DNA of 64,000 nucleotides from Arthrobacter sp. NicSoilB8 (GCF_019977355.1 NZ_AP024655.1:3720001-3784000), one strand, 5' to 3'. Positions 1-8,211 are shown, counted from the first letter of the stretch. A program made the numbers and translations. The notes: generated by a model not told the origin, from the sequence alone.

Positions 1-1692
1 GAAATTGCCGCCGCCGCTCTGCCGGTAGTTGTTGATGGCGAGGGCGAATTCCTGCTCGGGCCGCAGCGGCTGGCCGCCGTAGCTCAGCTTGGCGATCCGG
101 TCCCCCGCCGGCCGGGCAAGGTCGATCTCGTAGTCCAGCGGCGCGTCCAGTCCGTAAACGACGTCGTAGTTGTAGTCCGGCGTGCCGTTCGGCGCCGCCG
201 CGGTCACGGCGTTGGTGACGTCCGCGGCCCTTGCCGTGGCGGTGGTCACCGGCTTGAAGTACTGGGCGGACCACTCCAGGTAGGCCTTCACCTGGGCTCC
301 GGTGACCTTGATGGAGAGCAGCGTGTTGTCGAAGATGTACAGCCCGGCGACGTCGCGGATGGTCAGCGGTCCGGCCTTGACATCGACGGCGCGGGAGAAC
401 GCCGCCGCGATGGACAGCACAGGCAGGCCGGCCGCGGGACCGTTGGCGAGTTCGGCCTTGATGGTGCTGGCCTGGACGTAGTTGATGGCGTCGATCGCGG
501 CGGAGTCCTCCCAGCACGCGGTGGCCGTGCTGAGCGGGGCCGTCGAGGTCCCGATGACCTCGTTGACGTATGTCACCGTGGCCTGGTGCCCGGCCTGCAC
601 GGCCCGGACGACGGCGGGATCGGGGTCCACGGTCTTGGCGTCCAGCAAGTGGGAATGCGCCGATGTGACGGTCCACTGCCCGTTCACCCTGGCGAGGTCG
701 AGGTCCATGACGGAGACCCGCATGCCCCACTTGAGCGGCTCGGTCAGGAGCACCTGCTTGCCGGTGGCCTTGTTGGTGACGAAGCGTTCGGGGATTTCCA
801 GGTGGGCGTGGCCGACCAGGATGGCGTCGATGCCGGGGACTTCCTCGGCCAGCTGGGTGGAGGCGTTCTCGGGGAACGGCAGGGCGTCGCCGTAGGAGGA
901 GCCGGGCGTGGCGCCTGAATGACTCGTGGCGATCACGATGTCCGCGCCGGCGGCCTTCACCTGCGGGATGACAGTCTTGGCCTCCTCGACGATGCCGTTG
1001 AAGTCGAGCTTGCCCTGGACGTTGTCGCGGTCCCAGAGTGCGCAGCCCGGCGTCACGAAGCCGACCAGGCCCACTGTCACCCAGCCGTTGTCCGTCTTGA
1101 CGCGCTTCAGGACGTAGGGGGTGAAGGCGCGCCCGCCCGCCACGGCGTCGTGGACGTTGGCGCCCAGGAGCGGGAAGTCCAGCTGCTTCTCCCAGGTGCG
1201 CAGCAGGTCGATGCCGTAGTTGAACTCGTGGTTGCCCAGCCCCACGGCGTCGTAGCCGATCGCGTTCATGGCCAGCGCCATGGGGTGTTTCACGGTTGCC
1301 GAGATGGGCTTGATCTTGGCGAAGTAGTAGGCCAGGGGCGTGCCCTGGATGGTGTCCCCGGCGTCGATGGTCAGGGTGTTCGCCGCGCCGCGTTCGGCCC
1401 GCAGGGCGTTGATCAGGGTGGCGGCCTGGGCAATCCCGATTTTGTTGCCGGCGGCGTCGGCATAGGGCACGTTCTTGAAGTAGTCCCAGTTGAAGACGTT
1501 ATTGTGCAGGTCGGTGGTGCCGAGCACGGTCAGCGTGAACTGCTTGTTGCTGCCGGCGCGGGCCCCTTCTGCTTGTGCGCCGGCGGCCTGGGCTGCCGGG
1601 GTTCCGGCCAAGGCGGCGGCGGCGGCACTGCCGCCGACGAGGGCGGCTGTCAGCATGGCGCGGCGGGACGGAGAATCATGCGGGTTCGTCAT
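1..1692 (-). CDS. Secreted bifunctional metallophosphatase/5'-nucleotidase (CpdB/UshA family), C-terminus beyond window
   Basis: Hydrolyses phosphate from nucleotides or 2',3'-cyclic nucleotides outside the membrane, probably for phosphate and nucleoside salvage. 564 residues are visible before the gene runs off the left edge. The N-terminus has a twin-arginine-like signal (SRRAML, residues 9-14) followed by an Ala-rich hydrophobic stretch, so Tat export is likely. The calcineurin-like metal motifs are in order: TTDLHNN near residue 45, GNHEFNYG and GHAHLEIP. At the edge is NNYRQSGGGNF, typical of the C-terminal substrate-binding domain. ATG at 1692 has an AGGAG 9 nt upstream. The exact substrate (5'-nucleotide or cyclic nucleotide) cannot be read from sequence. 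Family call is firm. Confidence 0.88.
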   Translation of the reverse strand, partial: MTNPHDSPSRRAMLTAALVGGSAAAAALAGTPAAQAAGAQAEGARAGSNKQFTLTVLGTTDLHNNVFNWDYFKNVPYADAAGNKIGIAQAATLINALRAERGAANTLTIDAGDTIQGTPLAYYFAKIKPISATVKHPMALAMNAIGYDAVGLGNHEFNYGIDLLRTWEKQLDFPLLGANVHDAVAGGRAFTPYVLKRVKTDNGWVTVGLVGFVTPGCALWDRDNVQGKLDFNGIVEEAKTVIPQVKAAGADIVIATSHSGATPGSSYGDALPFPENASTQLAEEVPGIDAILVGHAHLEIPERFVTNKATGKQVLLTEPLKWGMRVSVMDLDLARVNGQWTVTSAHSHLLDAKTVDPDPAVVRAVQAGHQATVTYVNEVIGTSTAPLSTATACWEDSAAIDAINYVQASTIKAELANGPAAGLPVLSIAAAFSRAVDVKAGPLTIRDVAGLYIFDNTLLSIKVTGAQVKAYLEWSAQYFKPVTTATARAADVTNAVTAAAPNGTPDYNYDVVYGLDAPLDYEIDLARPAGDRIAKLSYGGQPLRPEQEFALAINNYRQSGGGNF

Positions 1693-1860
1693 GGTGGGTG
1701 AACTCCTGGACGTAGGGGCCGGTGGGCACAAATCCACAGTCTAGGGGCGCACCGGCAAGTGCGACAGGGGTATCAGAAAAACTTTGCCAAATCCTTGGGC
1801 ACCGTTCACCGCGGCGCCTGGGAGTCCGCCGCCGGAGGCCTTGCGGGCCGGAAACGCAGG

Positions 1861-1895
1861 AAACCCCGCCCACCGGAGTGGACGGGGCTTCCCGC
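1861..1895 (-). terminator. Intrinsic terminator after rplL
   Basis: On the minus strand a 9-bp stem with one mismatch (CCCCGTCCA / TGGGCGGGG) is followed by GTTTCC. It lies about 40 nt past the rplL stop codon and closes the rplJ-rplL transcript. Confidence 0.7.
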
Positions 1896-1932
1896 AAACA
1901 GTGCGGATCGCGATGGATCCGAACGGCAATAC

Positions 1933-2314
1933 TTACTTGAGGGTAACGCGGGCGCCAGCTTCTTCGAGCTGAGCCTTTGCCTTCTCGGCAGCTTCCTTGG
2001 TGGCGCCTTCGAGAACAGCCTTGGGTGCGCTGTCAACCAGGTCCTTGGCTTCCTTGAGGCCCAGGGAGGTGATGGCGCGAACTTCCTTGATCACTGCGAT
2101 CTTCTTGTCGCCAGCAGCTTCGAGGATGACGTCGAAGTCAGTCAGTCTTCTCTTCGGCTTCCTCAGCAGCAGCGCCACCGGCGGGGCCGGCTACGGCAAC
2201 AGCAGCAGCGGTAACTTCGAAGGTCTCTTCGAAGAGCTTGACGAACTCGGAGAGCTCGATGATGGTCAGTTCCTTGAAAGCTTCAATGAGCTCTTCGTTG
2301 GTGAGCTTCGCCAT
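1933..2314 (-). CDS. rplL: 50S ribosomal protein L7/L12, reading frame broken by a 4-bp duplication
   Basis: L7/L12 forms the ribosomal stalk that recruits translation GTPases. The gene starts at ATG 2314 ([13 protein letters not shown]) and reads normally for 58 residues through the N-terminal dimerisation domain and the Ala/Gly hinge to EEKTD. It then meets TGA at 2140-2138. The C-terminal domain ([12 protein letters not shown] to GARVTLK) continues in another frame to the stop at 1933. The cause is a tandem GACT duplication at 2137-2148. Removing 4 bp restores a normal 125-residue L12. Because L7/L12 is needed for efficient growth and is usually single copy, a sequencing or assembly error, or a recent slippage event, is likelier than true loss. 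Directly downstream of rplJ, as in most bacteria. Confidence 0.9.
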
Positions 2315-2391
2315 GGTGTGGCGTCCTTCCTATAGTGGTGCCCGGCGGCCCTGAGGCTCGCTGTCGCACCGGAGTCTTATGGAGAAGAGGT

Positions 2392-2985
2392 TTAGTTCTC
2401 TTCGGGGGCTGCGGCTTCGGCCGGTGCTTCGGCCTCGGCTGCTGCATCTGCTGCGGGAGCTTCTTCAGCGGCGGGTGCCTCGGCTGCTGCCGGTGCACCG
2501 TTCTCTTCTTCAAGCTTGAGGCGCAGTGCGTCGATGATGCGTGCAGCAGCGGCAGCAGGAGCCTTGAGGATGCCTGCAACCTTGGCGAGCTGCAGCTCAC
2601 GGGACTCGAGTGCTGCCAGGGCAGCGACTTCGCTGGCGTTCAGTGCCTTGCCCTCGAAGTAACCGGTCTTGATGACCAGCTGCTTGTTGGTCTTGGCAAA
2701 ATCCGTCAGGCTCTTGGCAGCGGCAACTGCGTCACCCTTGATGAACGCGATTGCAGTGGGGCCGGAGAGCTGGTCGTTGAATGCTTCGACACCAGCTTCC
2801 TTGGCTGCAATGGCGGTCAGGGTGTTCTTGACGACCGAGAACTTGGTGTCCTGGCCGAGAGAGACACGCAGCTGCTTGAGCTGTGCAACGGTGAGCCCGC
2901 GGTATTCGGTCAGGACAGCGGCGTTCGATTCCTTGAAATCGTTAGTGATCTCAGCTACTGCTGAAACCTTGCTAGGCGTTGCCAT
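2392..2985 (-). CDS. rplJ: 50S ribosomal protein L10
   Basis: L10 anchors the L7/L12 dimers at the base of the ribosomal stalk and represses its own operon. 197 residues. The start MATPSKVSAVAEI at 2985 is chosen because AAGGAGGG sits just upstream; an in-frame extension to 3093 would run through the regulatory leader. The body is typical of L10 (YRGLTVAQL, KNTLTAIAAKEAG, L12-binding C-terminal helix). It ends in an Ala/Glu/Pro-rich tail of about 35 residues, common in Micrococcaceae. First gene of the rplJ-rplL operon, preceded by an L10-type leader. Confidence 0.96.
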   Translation of the reverse strand: MATPSKVSAVAEITNDFKESNAAVLTEYRGLTVAQLKQLRVSLGQDTKFSVVKNTLTAIAAKEAGVEAFNDQLSGPTAIAFIKGDAVAAAKSLTDFAKTNKQLVIKTGYFEGKALNASEVAALAALESRELQLAKVAGILKAPAAAAARIIDALRLKLEEENGAPAAAEAPAAEEAPAADAAAEAEAPAEAAAPEEN

Positions 2986-3046
2986 AACCCTCCTTCCGGG
3001 GATAGTGCCGGTGTGTCCGGGTCCCCGCTCAAAAAGAGCTAAAACT

Positions 3047-3074
3047 AAAAACGCCCCGCGCAGATGCACGGGGC
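3047..3074 (-). terminator. Terminator-like hairpin inside the rplJ leader
   Basis: On the minus strand GCCCCG and CGGGGC (plus positions 3069-3074 and 3053-3058) form a 6-bp GC stem around a 10-nt loop, followed directly by GTTTTTAGTTTT. It lies about 65 nt before the L10 start and could attenuate transcription into rplJ-rplL. Confidence 0.6.
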
Positions 3075-3219
3075 TTGTCTCGACGCGGTGCATGACCGCG
3101 GAGCTTTGCTTCGTTCACCTGCGCCGGCCGCCCTATGTTCAGGGTCCTTCGTCCGGAAATCCACTGCGTTCTCCCGGCGCGACTGCAGAAGTGAGTCTTG
3201 CTTGGGAGAGTGGATTTCC
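3075..3219 (-). promoter_or_regulatory. L10 leader: autoregulatory mRNA structure of rplJ-rplL
   Basis: On the minus strand, GGAAATCCAC (3219-3210) pairs perfectly with GTGGATTTCC (3164-3155). The stem continues as TCTCCC (3209-3204) with GGGAGA (3175-3170), leaving an asymmetric ACGCA bulge on one side. A long helix broken by an asymmetric internal loop, upstream of rplJ, is the layout of the known L10 leader bound by the L10(L12)4 complex. Binding is expected to limit rplJ-rplL expression. The match is by structure and position; no covariance search was possible. Confidence 0.7.
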
Positions 3220-3330
3220 AACAACCGACGGTCTTTGGTCCTCCCAGCTTACGGGACGCGGCGGGCGTGTTCCAAATCGGGCCGGCCGCCGGGGTTCAGC
3301 AGACAGGTTCAGGGGGCCGGCGGCCGGCCG

Positions 3331-4440
3331 TCAGCTGACGGACGGACCAAAGTCCGGCAATTCCTTCTGCCACAGACCCGTCACGCCCGCCGTCGTGAAT
3401 CCGAGCTGCTGGTTGACCTTCAGGAGGTAGCGGTTCTCCGGGGCGTTCCAGGTGTACAGGACCCGCGCGTCCGGGAACTGTTCGCTGAGCCGCTCCATGT
3501 TGGCGACCTTGATGAGCAGGCCCAGTTTGTTGCCGCGGTGCTCCTGGAGCACCACGGTGTCGTCCTGGAAGACCACGTCCGGGCGCAGCGCCAGGACGCT
3601 GATGGTGGTCAGCCCCACGAGCGTGCCGCTGGCGATGTGCTCGACGGCGGTGACCACCGTCCGGCGGCCCTGGGCAATTGTCACGTCCTCGGCTTCGCGG
3701 AGGATGCGGCCGTCGAACACCATGTCCTCGGCCTCGGCTCCCGGCACCTCGTCCTCGCCGGCCCGGTTCTCCAGGGCAGCAACGGCCTCGAGCCACTGGT
3801 CCGGGCACCGGTCGGTCCAGTGGTGCAGGCGGTAGCGGCCGGCGTTGGCTTCCTCGGCCTCGGCCTCGAGTTCGGCGACGAGCTTGCTGTCCAGGGGAAG
3901 CGCGCAGGAACTGAACTGTTCGATGTGCTGCAGGGTGTAGCCGGTGTGGCGGGCGAATTCCACGTCGCGGCTTCCCAGTGGGACGAACCCGACGCCGCTG
4001 CCGGGCACGAGCTGTTCGGCCTCCGGGTCCCGCAGGGTGGATCCCGGGTGGTTGGTGTCGATCAGGATGGTGTGGCGGCCCTCGTCCCGCGCCAAGTGCT
4101 CAGCGGCCTCCAGCAGCTGCCGTCCCACACCCTGGCGCCGGTATTCCGGAAGGATGTCGAGGGTGAATTCGGCGAGATCGAGGTTGTCCACGAGGGGCAG
4201 GGCGATGTCCGCCGTCCCGACAATCACGCCGTCGATCTTGGCCACGAGGATCACCTGGCGTTCGTAGGGATCCGCCATCTCAAGAAGCTTCTCTTGCGGC
4301 GCGTAGGCAAGGTCGTCGGTGCCCCACGTCTGCATCCGGACTCTTCGCCCCACTTCGACGGCGGCGAGAAAGTCGGCGGCATCGGGCGTGTCAAGGGAAT
4401 CGGGGATCCACAGCTGCTCAATCCGTACATCGTTTGCCAT
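3331..4440 (-). CDS. GNAT-family N-acetyltransferase, two-domain (copy 1 of a tandem pair)
   Basis: Probable acetyl-CoA-dependent acetyltransferase of 369 residues; substrate unknown. It has two GNAT-like halves. The first carries the acetyl-CoA loop RRQGVGRQLL (about residues 101-110). The second has a weaker equivalent, HRGNKLGLLIK, followed by NAPENRYLLKVNQQLGF, a common GNAT ending. Start MANDVRIEQL at 4440 is chosen by where similarity to the neighbouring paralogue begins; an in-frame start at 4494 exists and no clear ribosome site decides. The next gene upstream, 4645-5793, is a paralogue with the same architecture, so this is an old tandem duplication. Both lie between rplJ and the MFS block, all on the minus strand. 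Confidence 0.8.
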   Translation of the reverse strand: MANDVRIEQLWIPDSLDTPDAADFLAAVEVGRRVRMQTWGTDDLAYAPQEKLLEMADPYERQVILVAKIDGVIVGTADIALPLVDNLDLAEFTLDILPEYRRQGVGRQLLEAAEHLARDEGRHTILIDTNHPGSTLRDPEAEQLVPGSGVGFVPLGSRDVEFARHTGYTLQHIEQFSSCALPLDSKLVAELEAEAEEANAGRYRLHHWTDRCPDQWLEAVAALENRAGEDEVPGAEAEDMVFDGRILREAEDVTIAQGRRTVVTAVEHIASGTLVGLTTISVLALRPDVVFQDDTVVLQEHRGNKLGLLIKVANMERLSEQFPDARVLYTWNAPENRYLLKVNQQLGFTTAGVTGLWQKELPDFGPSVS

Positions 4441-4510
4441 AGAGGGCATCATCCCAGCCGTTCTGCCACCCACCATCGGTACAGCCCGGCTCAAACCGGG
4501 CTTTCAACCG

Positions 4511-4524
4511 CCAGCATATGCTGG
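4511..4524. repeat. 14-bp perfect palindrome upstream of GNAT copy 1
   Basis: CCAGCATATGCTGG is a perfect palindrome about 70 nt upstream of the 3331-4440 gene. It could be an operator or a chance hairpin; no regulator is evident. Confidence 0.35.
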
Positions 4525-4591
4525 TTTGGGCCGCTGTTCCATTGGTGACGCCGGCCAGTTTCGTGCCGCCCGGCGCGCGGCCCCCTGCCGA

Positions 4592-4654
4592 GTGTCAGTC
4601 AGCGGTGTCAGCCGCGGCGTCGGTCAGGGGCGCCAGTCGCGGTGTCAGTCAGCG
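4592..4654. repeat. Short direct repeats between the two GNAT genes
   Basis: The 13-mer GTGTCAGTCAGCG occurs at 4592-4604 and 4642-4654, with degenerate copies between. The second copy covers the stop codon of the gene at 4645-5793. Confidence 0.5.
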
Positions 4655-5793
4655 TGCCAGTTGCCGGCGGCGCCCGCGGCGGCGGTCCGCTGCCACTCGC
4701 CGTCGTAGCCCGCCGGTGTGAATCCCAGCGCGAGGTTGATGCCGAGCATGTGGCGGTTCTCGGCGGCGTTGAAGGTCAGGACGCGCCGCACCGCGGGGTA
4801 CCCCTCCCCCAGCTGGCGCAGGTTGAGGATCTTGACCAGCATGCCGAGCCGGTGCCCGCGGTGGCTCGCCGCGACCAGGGTGTCGTCCTGGCTGGCCAGC
4901 CAAGGCTTGTCGGCTGCGACCTGGAGGACGGTGTAGGCGGCCAGCTCACCGGTGGCCCGGTGCCGTGCCGCCGCCACGAGGGAGGACTGGCCCGCCCGCC
5001 GCCAGGTGTCCTCGACGTGGCGGACGCGCGCAACGTCCCAGGTTTCCGGCTCGTAGCTCAGCGCGCCGCTGGGGGCGTCGGTGCTCATGCGGGACATCAG
5101 TACCGCGAGCCCGGCGGCATATTCCTCCGGGCAGGCATCGGTCCAGTGCAGGAGTTCATAGTCCCCCGCCCGGGCCACGGCGTCGTGTTCCAGCGCGTCG
5201 AGGTCGGCGGCAGGCGGGAACTCGAGCGAGCTGAAGCGTTCAACCTGCTCCAGGCGGTAGCCTGCCCGCCCGGCGAAACGGACGCCCCGCGCGCCGGCAG
5301 GAAGCGCTCCGGTCCCGGTGGCCGGTTGGATGACGTCCGGACCGGCGACGTCGAAATCGGCCGGGTGCTCCGTGAAGGTCTGCAGTATTGTCCGGCCATC
5401 GGCGGCGGCCAGCGCTTCGGCGTGATCCAGCAGCGCCCGGCCGATCCCCCGGCCGGTGAAGGAATCCAGGACGTCGACGTGCAGCAGCGCACTGCTGAGG
5501 TTGTCCTGCACATCGAAGCGGACCCAGGAGCGGCCCGCCATCCGCCCGTCGACCCGGACGAAGAACTGCCGCAGCCGGCTATAGGGAGTGTCCTGCCAGT
5601 ACTGCAGGCGTGCTGCCACGGGCATCGAACGGTCAAGGTTCCCCCACGTCTGCAGGACGAGTTCGTCGCAGAGTTCCATGAATTCCACGAACTCCCCCGC
5701 CTCGGCGGCATCAGGGTCAGCGGCATCAGGGTCAGCGGCATCAAGGCCGGCCGGCAGGGAAAGCGGCTCAATGAGGTACGACGGCGTAGTCAC
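4645..5793 (-). CDS. GNAT-family N-acetyltransferase, two-domain (copy 2 of a tandem pair)
   Basis: 382 residues, paralogous to the 3331-4440 product: shared QTWG near the N-terminus, GRGIGRALL acetyl-CoA loop near residue 115, ELLHWTD in the middle, HRGHRLGMLVKI in the second half, and NAAENRHMLGINLALGF at the end. Substrate unknown. The GTG start at 5793 is supported by TAGGCT exactly 6 nt upstream, the leaderless arrangement seen at many genes here. The N-terminus has a short repeat (DAADPDAADPDAAEAGE) matching a small DNA repeat. Confidence 0.8.
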   Translation of the reverse strand: MTTPSYLIEPLSLPAGLDAADPDAADPDAAEAGEFVEFMELCDELVLQTWGNLDRSMPVAARLQYWQDTPYSRLRQFFVRVDGRMAGRSWVRFDVQDNLSSALLHVDVLDSFTGRGIGRALLDHAEALAAADGRTILQTFTEHPADFDVAGPDVIQPATGTGALPAGARGVRFAGRAGYRLEQVERFSSLEFPPAADLDALEHDAVARAGDYELLHWTDACPEEYAAGLAVLMSRMSTDAPSGALSYEPETWDVARVRHVEDTWRRAGQSSLVAAARHRATGELAAYTVLQVAADKPWLASQDDTLVAASHRGHRLGMLVKILNLRQLGEGYPAVRRVLTFNAAENRHMLGINLALGFTPAGYDGEWQRTAAAGAAGNWHAD

Positions 5794-5799
5794 CGGGAC

Positions 5800-5805
5800 A
5801 GCCTA
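5800..5805 (-). promoter_or_regulatory. -10 box, leaderless start of GNAT copy 2
   Basis: TAGGCT on the minus strand, 6 nt before the GTG start at 5793; the transcript would begin at or next to the start codon. Confidence 0.5.
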
Positions 5806-5865
5806 ACCGGCAAGCCGGGCGCCTCCAAGATGCCCCGCAAACTACATTCGGGACGGCTGCTGGCA

Positions 5866-5927
5866 GGTCGGCTCTGATGGTGGTCGGCTCTGATGGTGGT
5901 CGGCCCTGGGACTGGTCGGCTCAGTGG
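5866..5927. repeat. 16-bp tandem repeat at the end of the MmyB-like regulator
   Basis: Nearly four copies of GGTCGGCTCTGATGGT (two perfect, two degenerate). The last copy overlaps the stop codon of the regulator at 5921. Confidence 0.7.
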
Positions 5928-6775
5928 ATGTGGATGGCCGGGGCGGTCCAGCTGGCGAGGATTCGCATGGCGTCGGCCGTCGCGGATCCGGGCTGGACGG
6001 TGTAGACGAGCATGACCAGGCCCGGGTCGGTGGAGAGCTCGAATGATTCGTAGCCGAACTCCAGGTCACCGACGGCGGAGTGCGTGAGCATCTTCGCTCC
6101 GGACCGGTAGCGGAAGACGTCGTGGGAGGCCCAGAGCGAGCGGAACTCCTCGCTTTGGGTCGAGAGGGTGCCGATGATCTGGATCAGCTCTTTGTCGAAG
6201 GGGTCGCGGGCTGTTGCGGCGTGAAGGAGCGCGACGACGTTGTGTTTGGCCGTGCCGAAATCGCGGTGGAATCGCGGTGCCCGTGAGTCCAGGAACAGGT
6301 AGTGCGCGTAGTTGAAGCGGTCCCGTGACCCGTCCTCGGGCAGGGAGTACAGCGCTCGGCCGATTCTGTTGGACGCGAGGCGGTCGAGTCGTGCGTTCTG
6401 TATGAAGGCGGGGGCATCGATGGAGTCGAGGACGCTCTGGATGCCGGGCCTGACGGTGGTGCGGTTGGAGGGTTTCCGGCGCGGGGCACGGCCCTGGGTG
6501 AGCCGGGCAAGGTCCAGGAGGTGGTCGCGTTCGTCCTCGTCCAGTTGCAGCGCGCGGGCGATTGCTTCGATGACTTCGCGGGATGCGCCGGTGATCTTGC
6601 CGCGTTCAAGCCGTGCATAGTAGTCCACACTGACGCCGGCGAGATGGGCGACTTCTTCCCGCCGTAAGCCGGGGACGCGGCGGGCTCCGCTGTAGAGCGG
6701 GACACCGGCCTGCTCCGGGGTGAGCTTGGCTCGGCGGGAGGTGAGGAAGCTGCTGATCTCGGCGCGGGAATCCAT
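5921..6775 (-). CDS. XRE-type transcriptional regulator with MmyB-like ligand-binding domain
   Basis: 284 residues. A helix-turn-helix (residues about 8-75, containing VPGLRREEVAHLAGVSVDYYARLERG) is followed by a C-terminal domain with LDSRAPRFHRDFG and FRYRSGAKMLTHSAVGDLEF, characteristic of the MmyB-like family common in actinobacteria. Family members usually control adjacent oxidoreductase or exporter genes and are thought to sense small hydrophobic ligands. Here the neighbours are three MFS exporters, one directly upstream on the same strand. Start at 6775 is supported by TACCCT 7 nt before ATG. A candidate operator is found both upstream of this gene and in the divergent MFS promoter region. 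Confidence 0.88.
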   Translation of the reverse strand: MDSRAEISSFLTSRRAKLTPEQAGVPLYSGARRVPGLRREEVAHLAGVSVDYYARLERGKITGASREVIEAIARALQLDEDERDHLLDLARLTQGRAPRRKPSNRTTVRPGIQSVLDSIDAPAFIQNARLDRLASNRIGRALYSLPEDGSRDRFNYAHYLFLDSRAPRFHRDFGTAKHNVVALLHAATARDPFDKELIQIIGTLSTQSEEFRSLWASHDVFRYRSGAKMLTHSAVGDLEFGYESFELSTDPGLVMLVYTVQPGSATADAMRILASWTAPAIHIH

Positions 6776-6782
6776 ACGTTCA

Positions 6783-6788
6783 AGGGTA
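6783..6788 (-). promoter_or_regulatory. -10 box of the MmyB-like regulator
   Basis: TACCCT on the minus strand, 7 nt before ATG 6775. It implies that the regulator has its own, probably leaderless, promoter. Confidence 0.45.
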
Positions 6789-6812
6789 GGCCCGGATCCT
6801 TGATGCGTGGCG

Positions 6813-6826
6813 GGACCTGTCAGGCC
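6813..6826. promoter_or_regulatory. Candidate operator of the MmyB-like regulator (site 1)
   Basis: GGACCTGTCAGGCC contains the inverted repeat CCTG-T-CAGG and lies at the expected -35 region of the regulator's own promoter. The same core recurs at 8289-8302 in the divergent MFS promoter region. Inferred from recurrence and position only. Confidence 0.45.
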
Positions 6827-6846
6827 CTGCCAGCACCGGTGGTCAT

Positions 6847-8211
6847 TCATCGCCGCGGCAGGCGGGTCGCGAGGATGGCCATGGCGAGGGCGAGGCCGGC
6901 GGCGATCAGCAGGCTGGTGGAGAAGCCTTGGAGGAAGGTCGTTGAGCGGGCGAGCAAGGATCCGAACACGGCGACGGCCAGGGCACCGCCGATCTGGCGG
7001 CTGGTGTTGAAGATCCCGCTCACGGTGCCGGCGCGCTGACTCTCAAAGCTGTTGAGCAGAACGGCGGTGATGGTCGGGATGACGAGCGGGCCGGCGAGGC
7101 CGACCAGGATCATCACGCCTGCGAGGATCCAGACCGGTGTCGCGGCGGGCAGGACCGCGATGACGGTGAGTCCTGCGGCCATGAGCGTCATTCCGCCGGC
7201 GATGAGTGTGCGTGCGCCGAGTCGTTCGGAGAGCCTGGCGATAAACGGTGTCAGGATCGCGCCGCCGAGCATCATCGGAACGAAGATCGCGCCCGTCTCG
7301 ACGGGCGAGAGGCCGCGCTCCTGTTGTGCGTAAAGGCTCATCACGAAGGGCAGGCCAAAGTATCCGACCATGTACGAGAATCCGATGCCGATCGAGGCGG
7401 CCATCGTGCGGTCGCGCAGCAGCGGGAGGGGAACCATGGGGTGCGCTCCGCGGCGCTCCGCCATGACGAAGCCTGCGCCGGCGACGACGGCAACAGCAAA
7501 GGAGATGAGCGTTAGCGGGGCTGTAATCCCGGCCGCGCCGGCCTCGATGGCACCGAACGTGAGGGCACCCATGGCGGTGACGGCGGTAAGCTGCCCGGCC
7601 CAGTCGACGGGAATGCTTCGTTGCGCCGAGCGCGGAACCCGCCTGAGCAGGATCAGTGCCGCGGCGCCGACCGGGAGGTTGATCAGGAAGATCAGCCGCC
7701 AGTCGACAAGGGAGAGGACCCCGCCGAGCACGGGGCCGGAGATCGACGCCAGGGCGCCGCCCATCGCCCACATGCCGACGGCGCGTGCCCGCTTCGCCGG
7801 GTCAGGGAAGGCCTCGCCGATCAACGCCATCGAGGCGGGCAGCATCATCGCGGCCGCCGTTCCCTGCAGGATCCGGGCCAGGATGAGCACGGTGACGGTC
7901 GGCGCGAGCCCGCAGCCCAGCGAAGTGACGACGAAGGCGGCCATGCCAATGGCGTAGGAGCGCCGCGCACCAATCCGGTCAGAGAGCGCTCCGGCCGACA
8001 GGAGACATGACGCAAACAGCAAGGTGTAACCGTCAACGATCCATTGCAACCCGGTGATCGTCGCGCCGAGGTCCAGACTGATTTCGCGGAGCGCGACGTT
8101 AACTACAACGGCGTCGAGCGTGATGACGAAGAAACCGGTGACGGCGGCGAACAGCGCTGCCCGCGAATGGCGGAGTTCCGGCACGGACAAGACAGTGGTC
8201 GTGGCATTCAC
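6847..8211 (-). CDS. MFS drug-type exporter, DHA2 (EmrB/QacA)-like
   Basis: 454-residue membrane protein, predicted proton-coupled efflux pump. The early segment VITLDAVVVNVALREI resembles the drug:H+ antiporter motif in the first helix (LDxTVVNVAL). GALSDRIGARRS is the MFS loop 2-3 motif A, and GPVLGGVLSLVDWRLIFLINLPVG is a typical motif C and helix 5-6 region. GTG start at 8211 has AAGGAG 6 nt upstream. It lies upstream of the MmyB-like regulator on the same strand and is divergent from two further MFS genes. Substrate unknown. Confidence 0.88.
   Translation of the reverse strand: MNATTTVLSVPELRHSRAALFAAVTGFFVITLDAVVVNVALREISLDLGATITGLQWIVDGYTLLFASCLLSAGALSDRIGARRSYAIGMAAFVVTSLGCGLAPTVTVLILARILQGTAAAMMLPASMALIGEAFPDPAKRARAVGMWAMGGALASISGPVLGGVLSLVDWRLIFLINLPVGAAALILLRRVPRSAQRSIPVDWAGQLTAVTAMGALTFGAIEAGAAGITAPLTLISFAVAVVAGAGFVMAERRGAHPMVPLPLLRDRTMAASIGIGFSYMVGYFGLPFVMSLYAQQERGLSPVETGAIFVPMMLGGAILTPFIARLSERLGARTLIAGGMTLMAAGLTVIAVLPAATPVWILAGVMILVGLAGPLVIPTITAVLLNSFESQRAGTVSGIFNTSRQIGGALAVAVFGSLLARSTTFLQGFSTSLLIAAGLALAMAILATRLPRR

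Noticed and set aside
2137..2148. Programmed frameshift in rplL
   Set aside because: No slippery heptamer, pseudoknot or known precedent; a perfect tandem duplication with an immediate stop is simpler as error or slippage.
1933..2178. Short protein starting [11 protein letters not shown] as an independent gene
   Set aside because: It is the out-of-frame C-terminal part of rplL read past the GACT duplication; the first residues are frame-shifted hinge sequence.
3064..4548. Plus-strand frame of about 490 codons across the rplJ leader and GNAT copy 1
   Set aside because: Antisense shadow. It crosses a regulatory leader and gives low-complexity protein without motifs.
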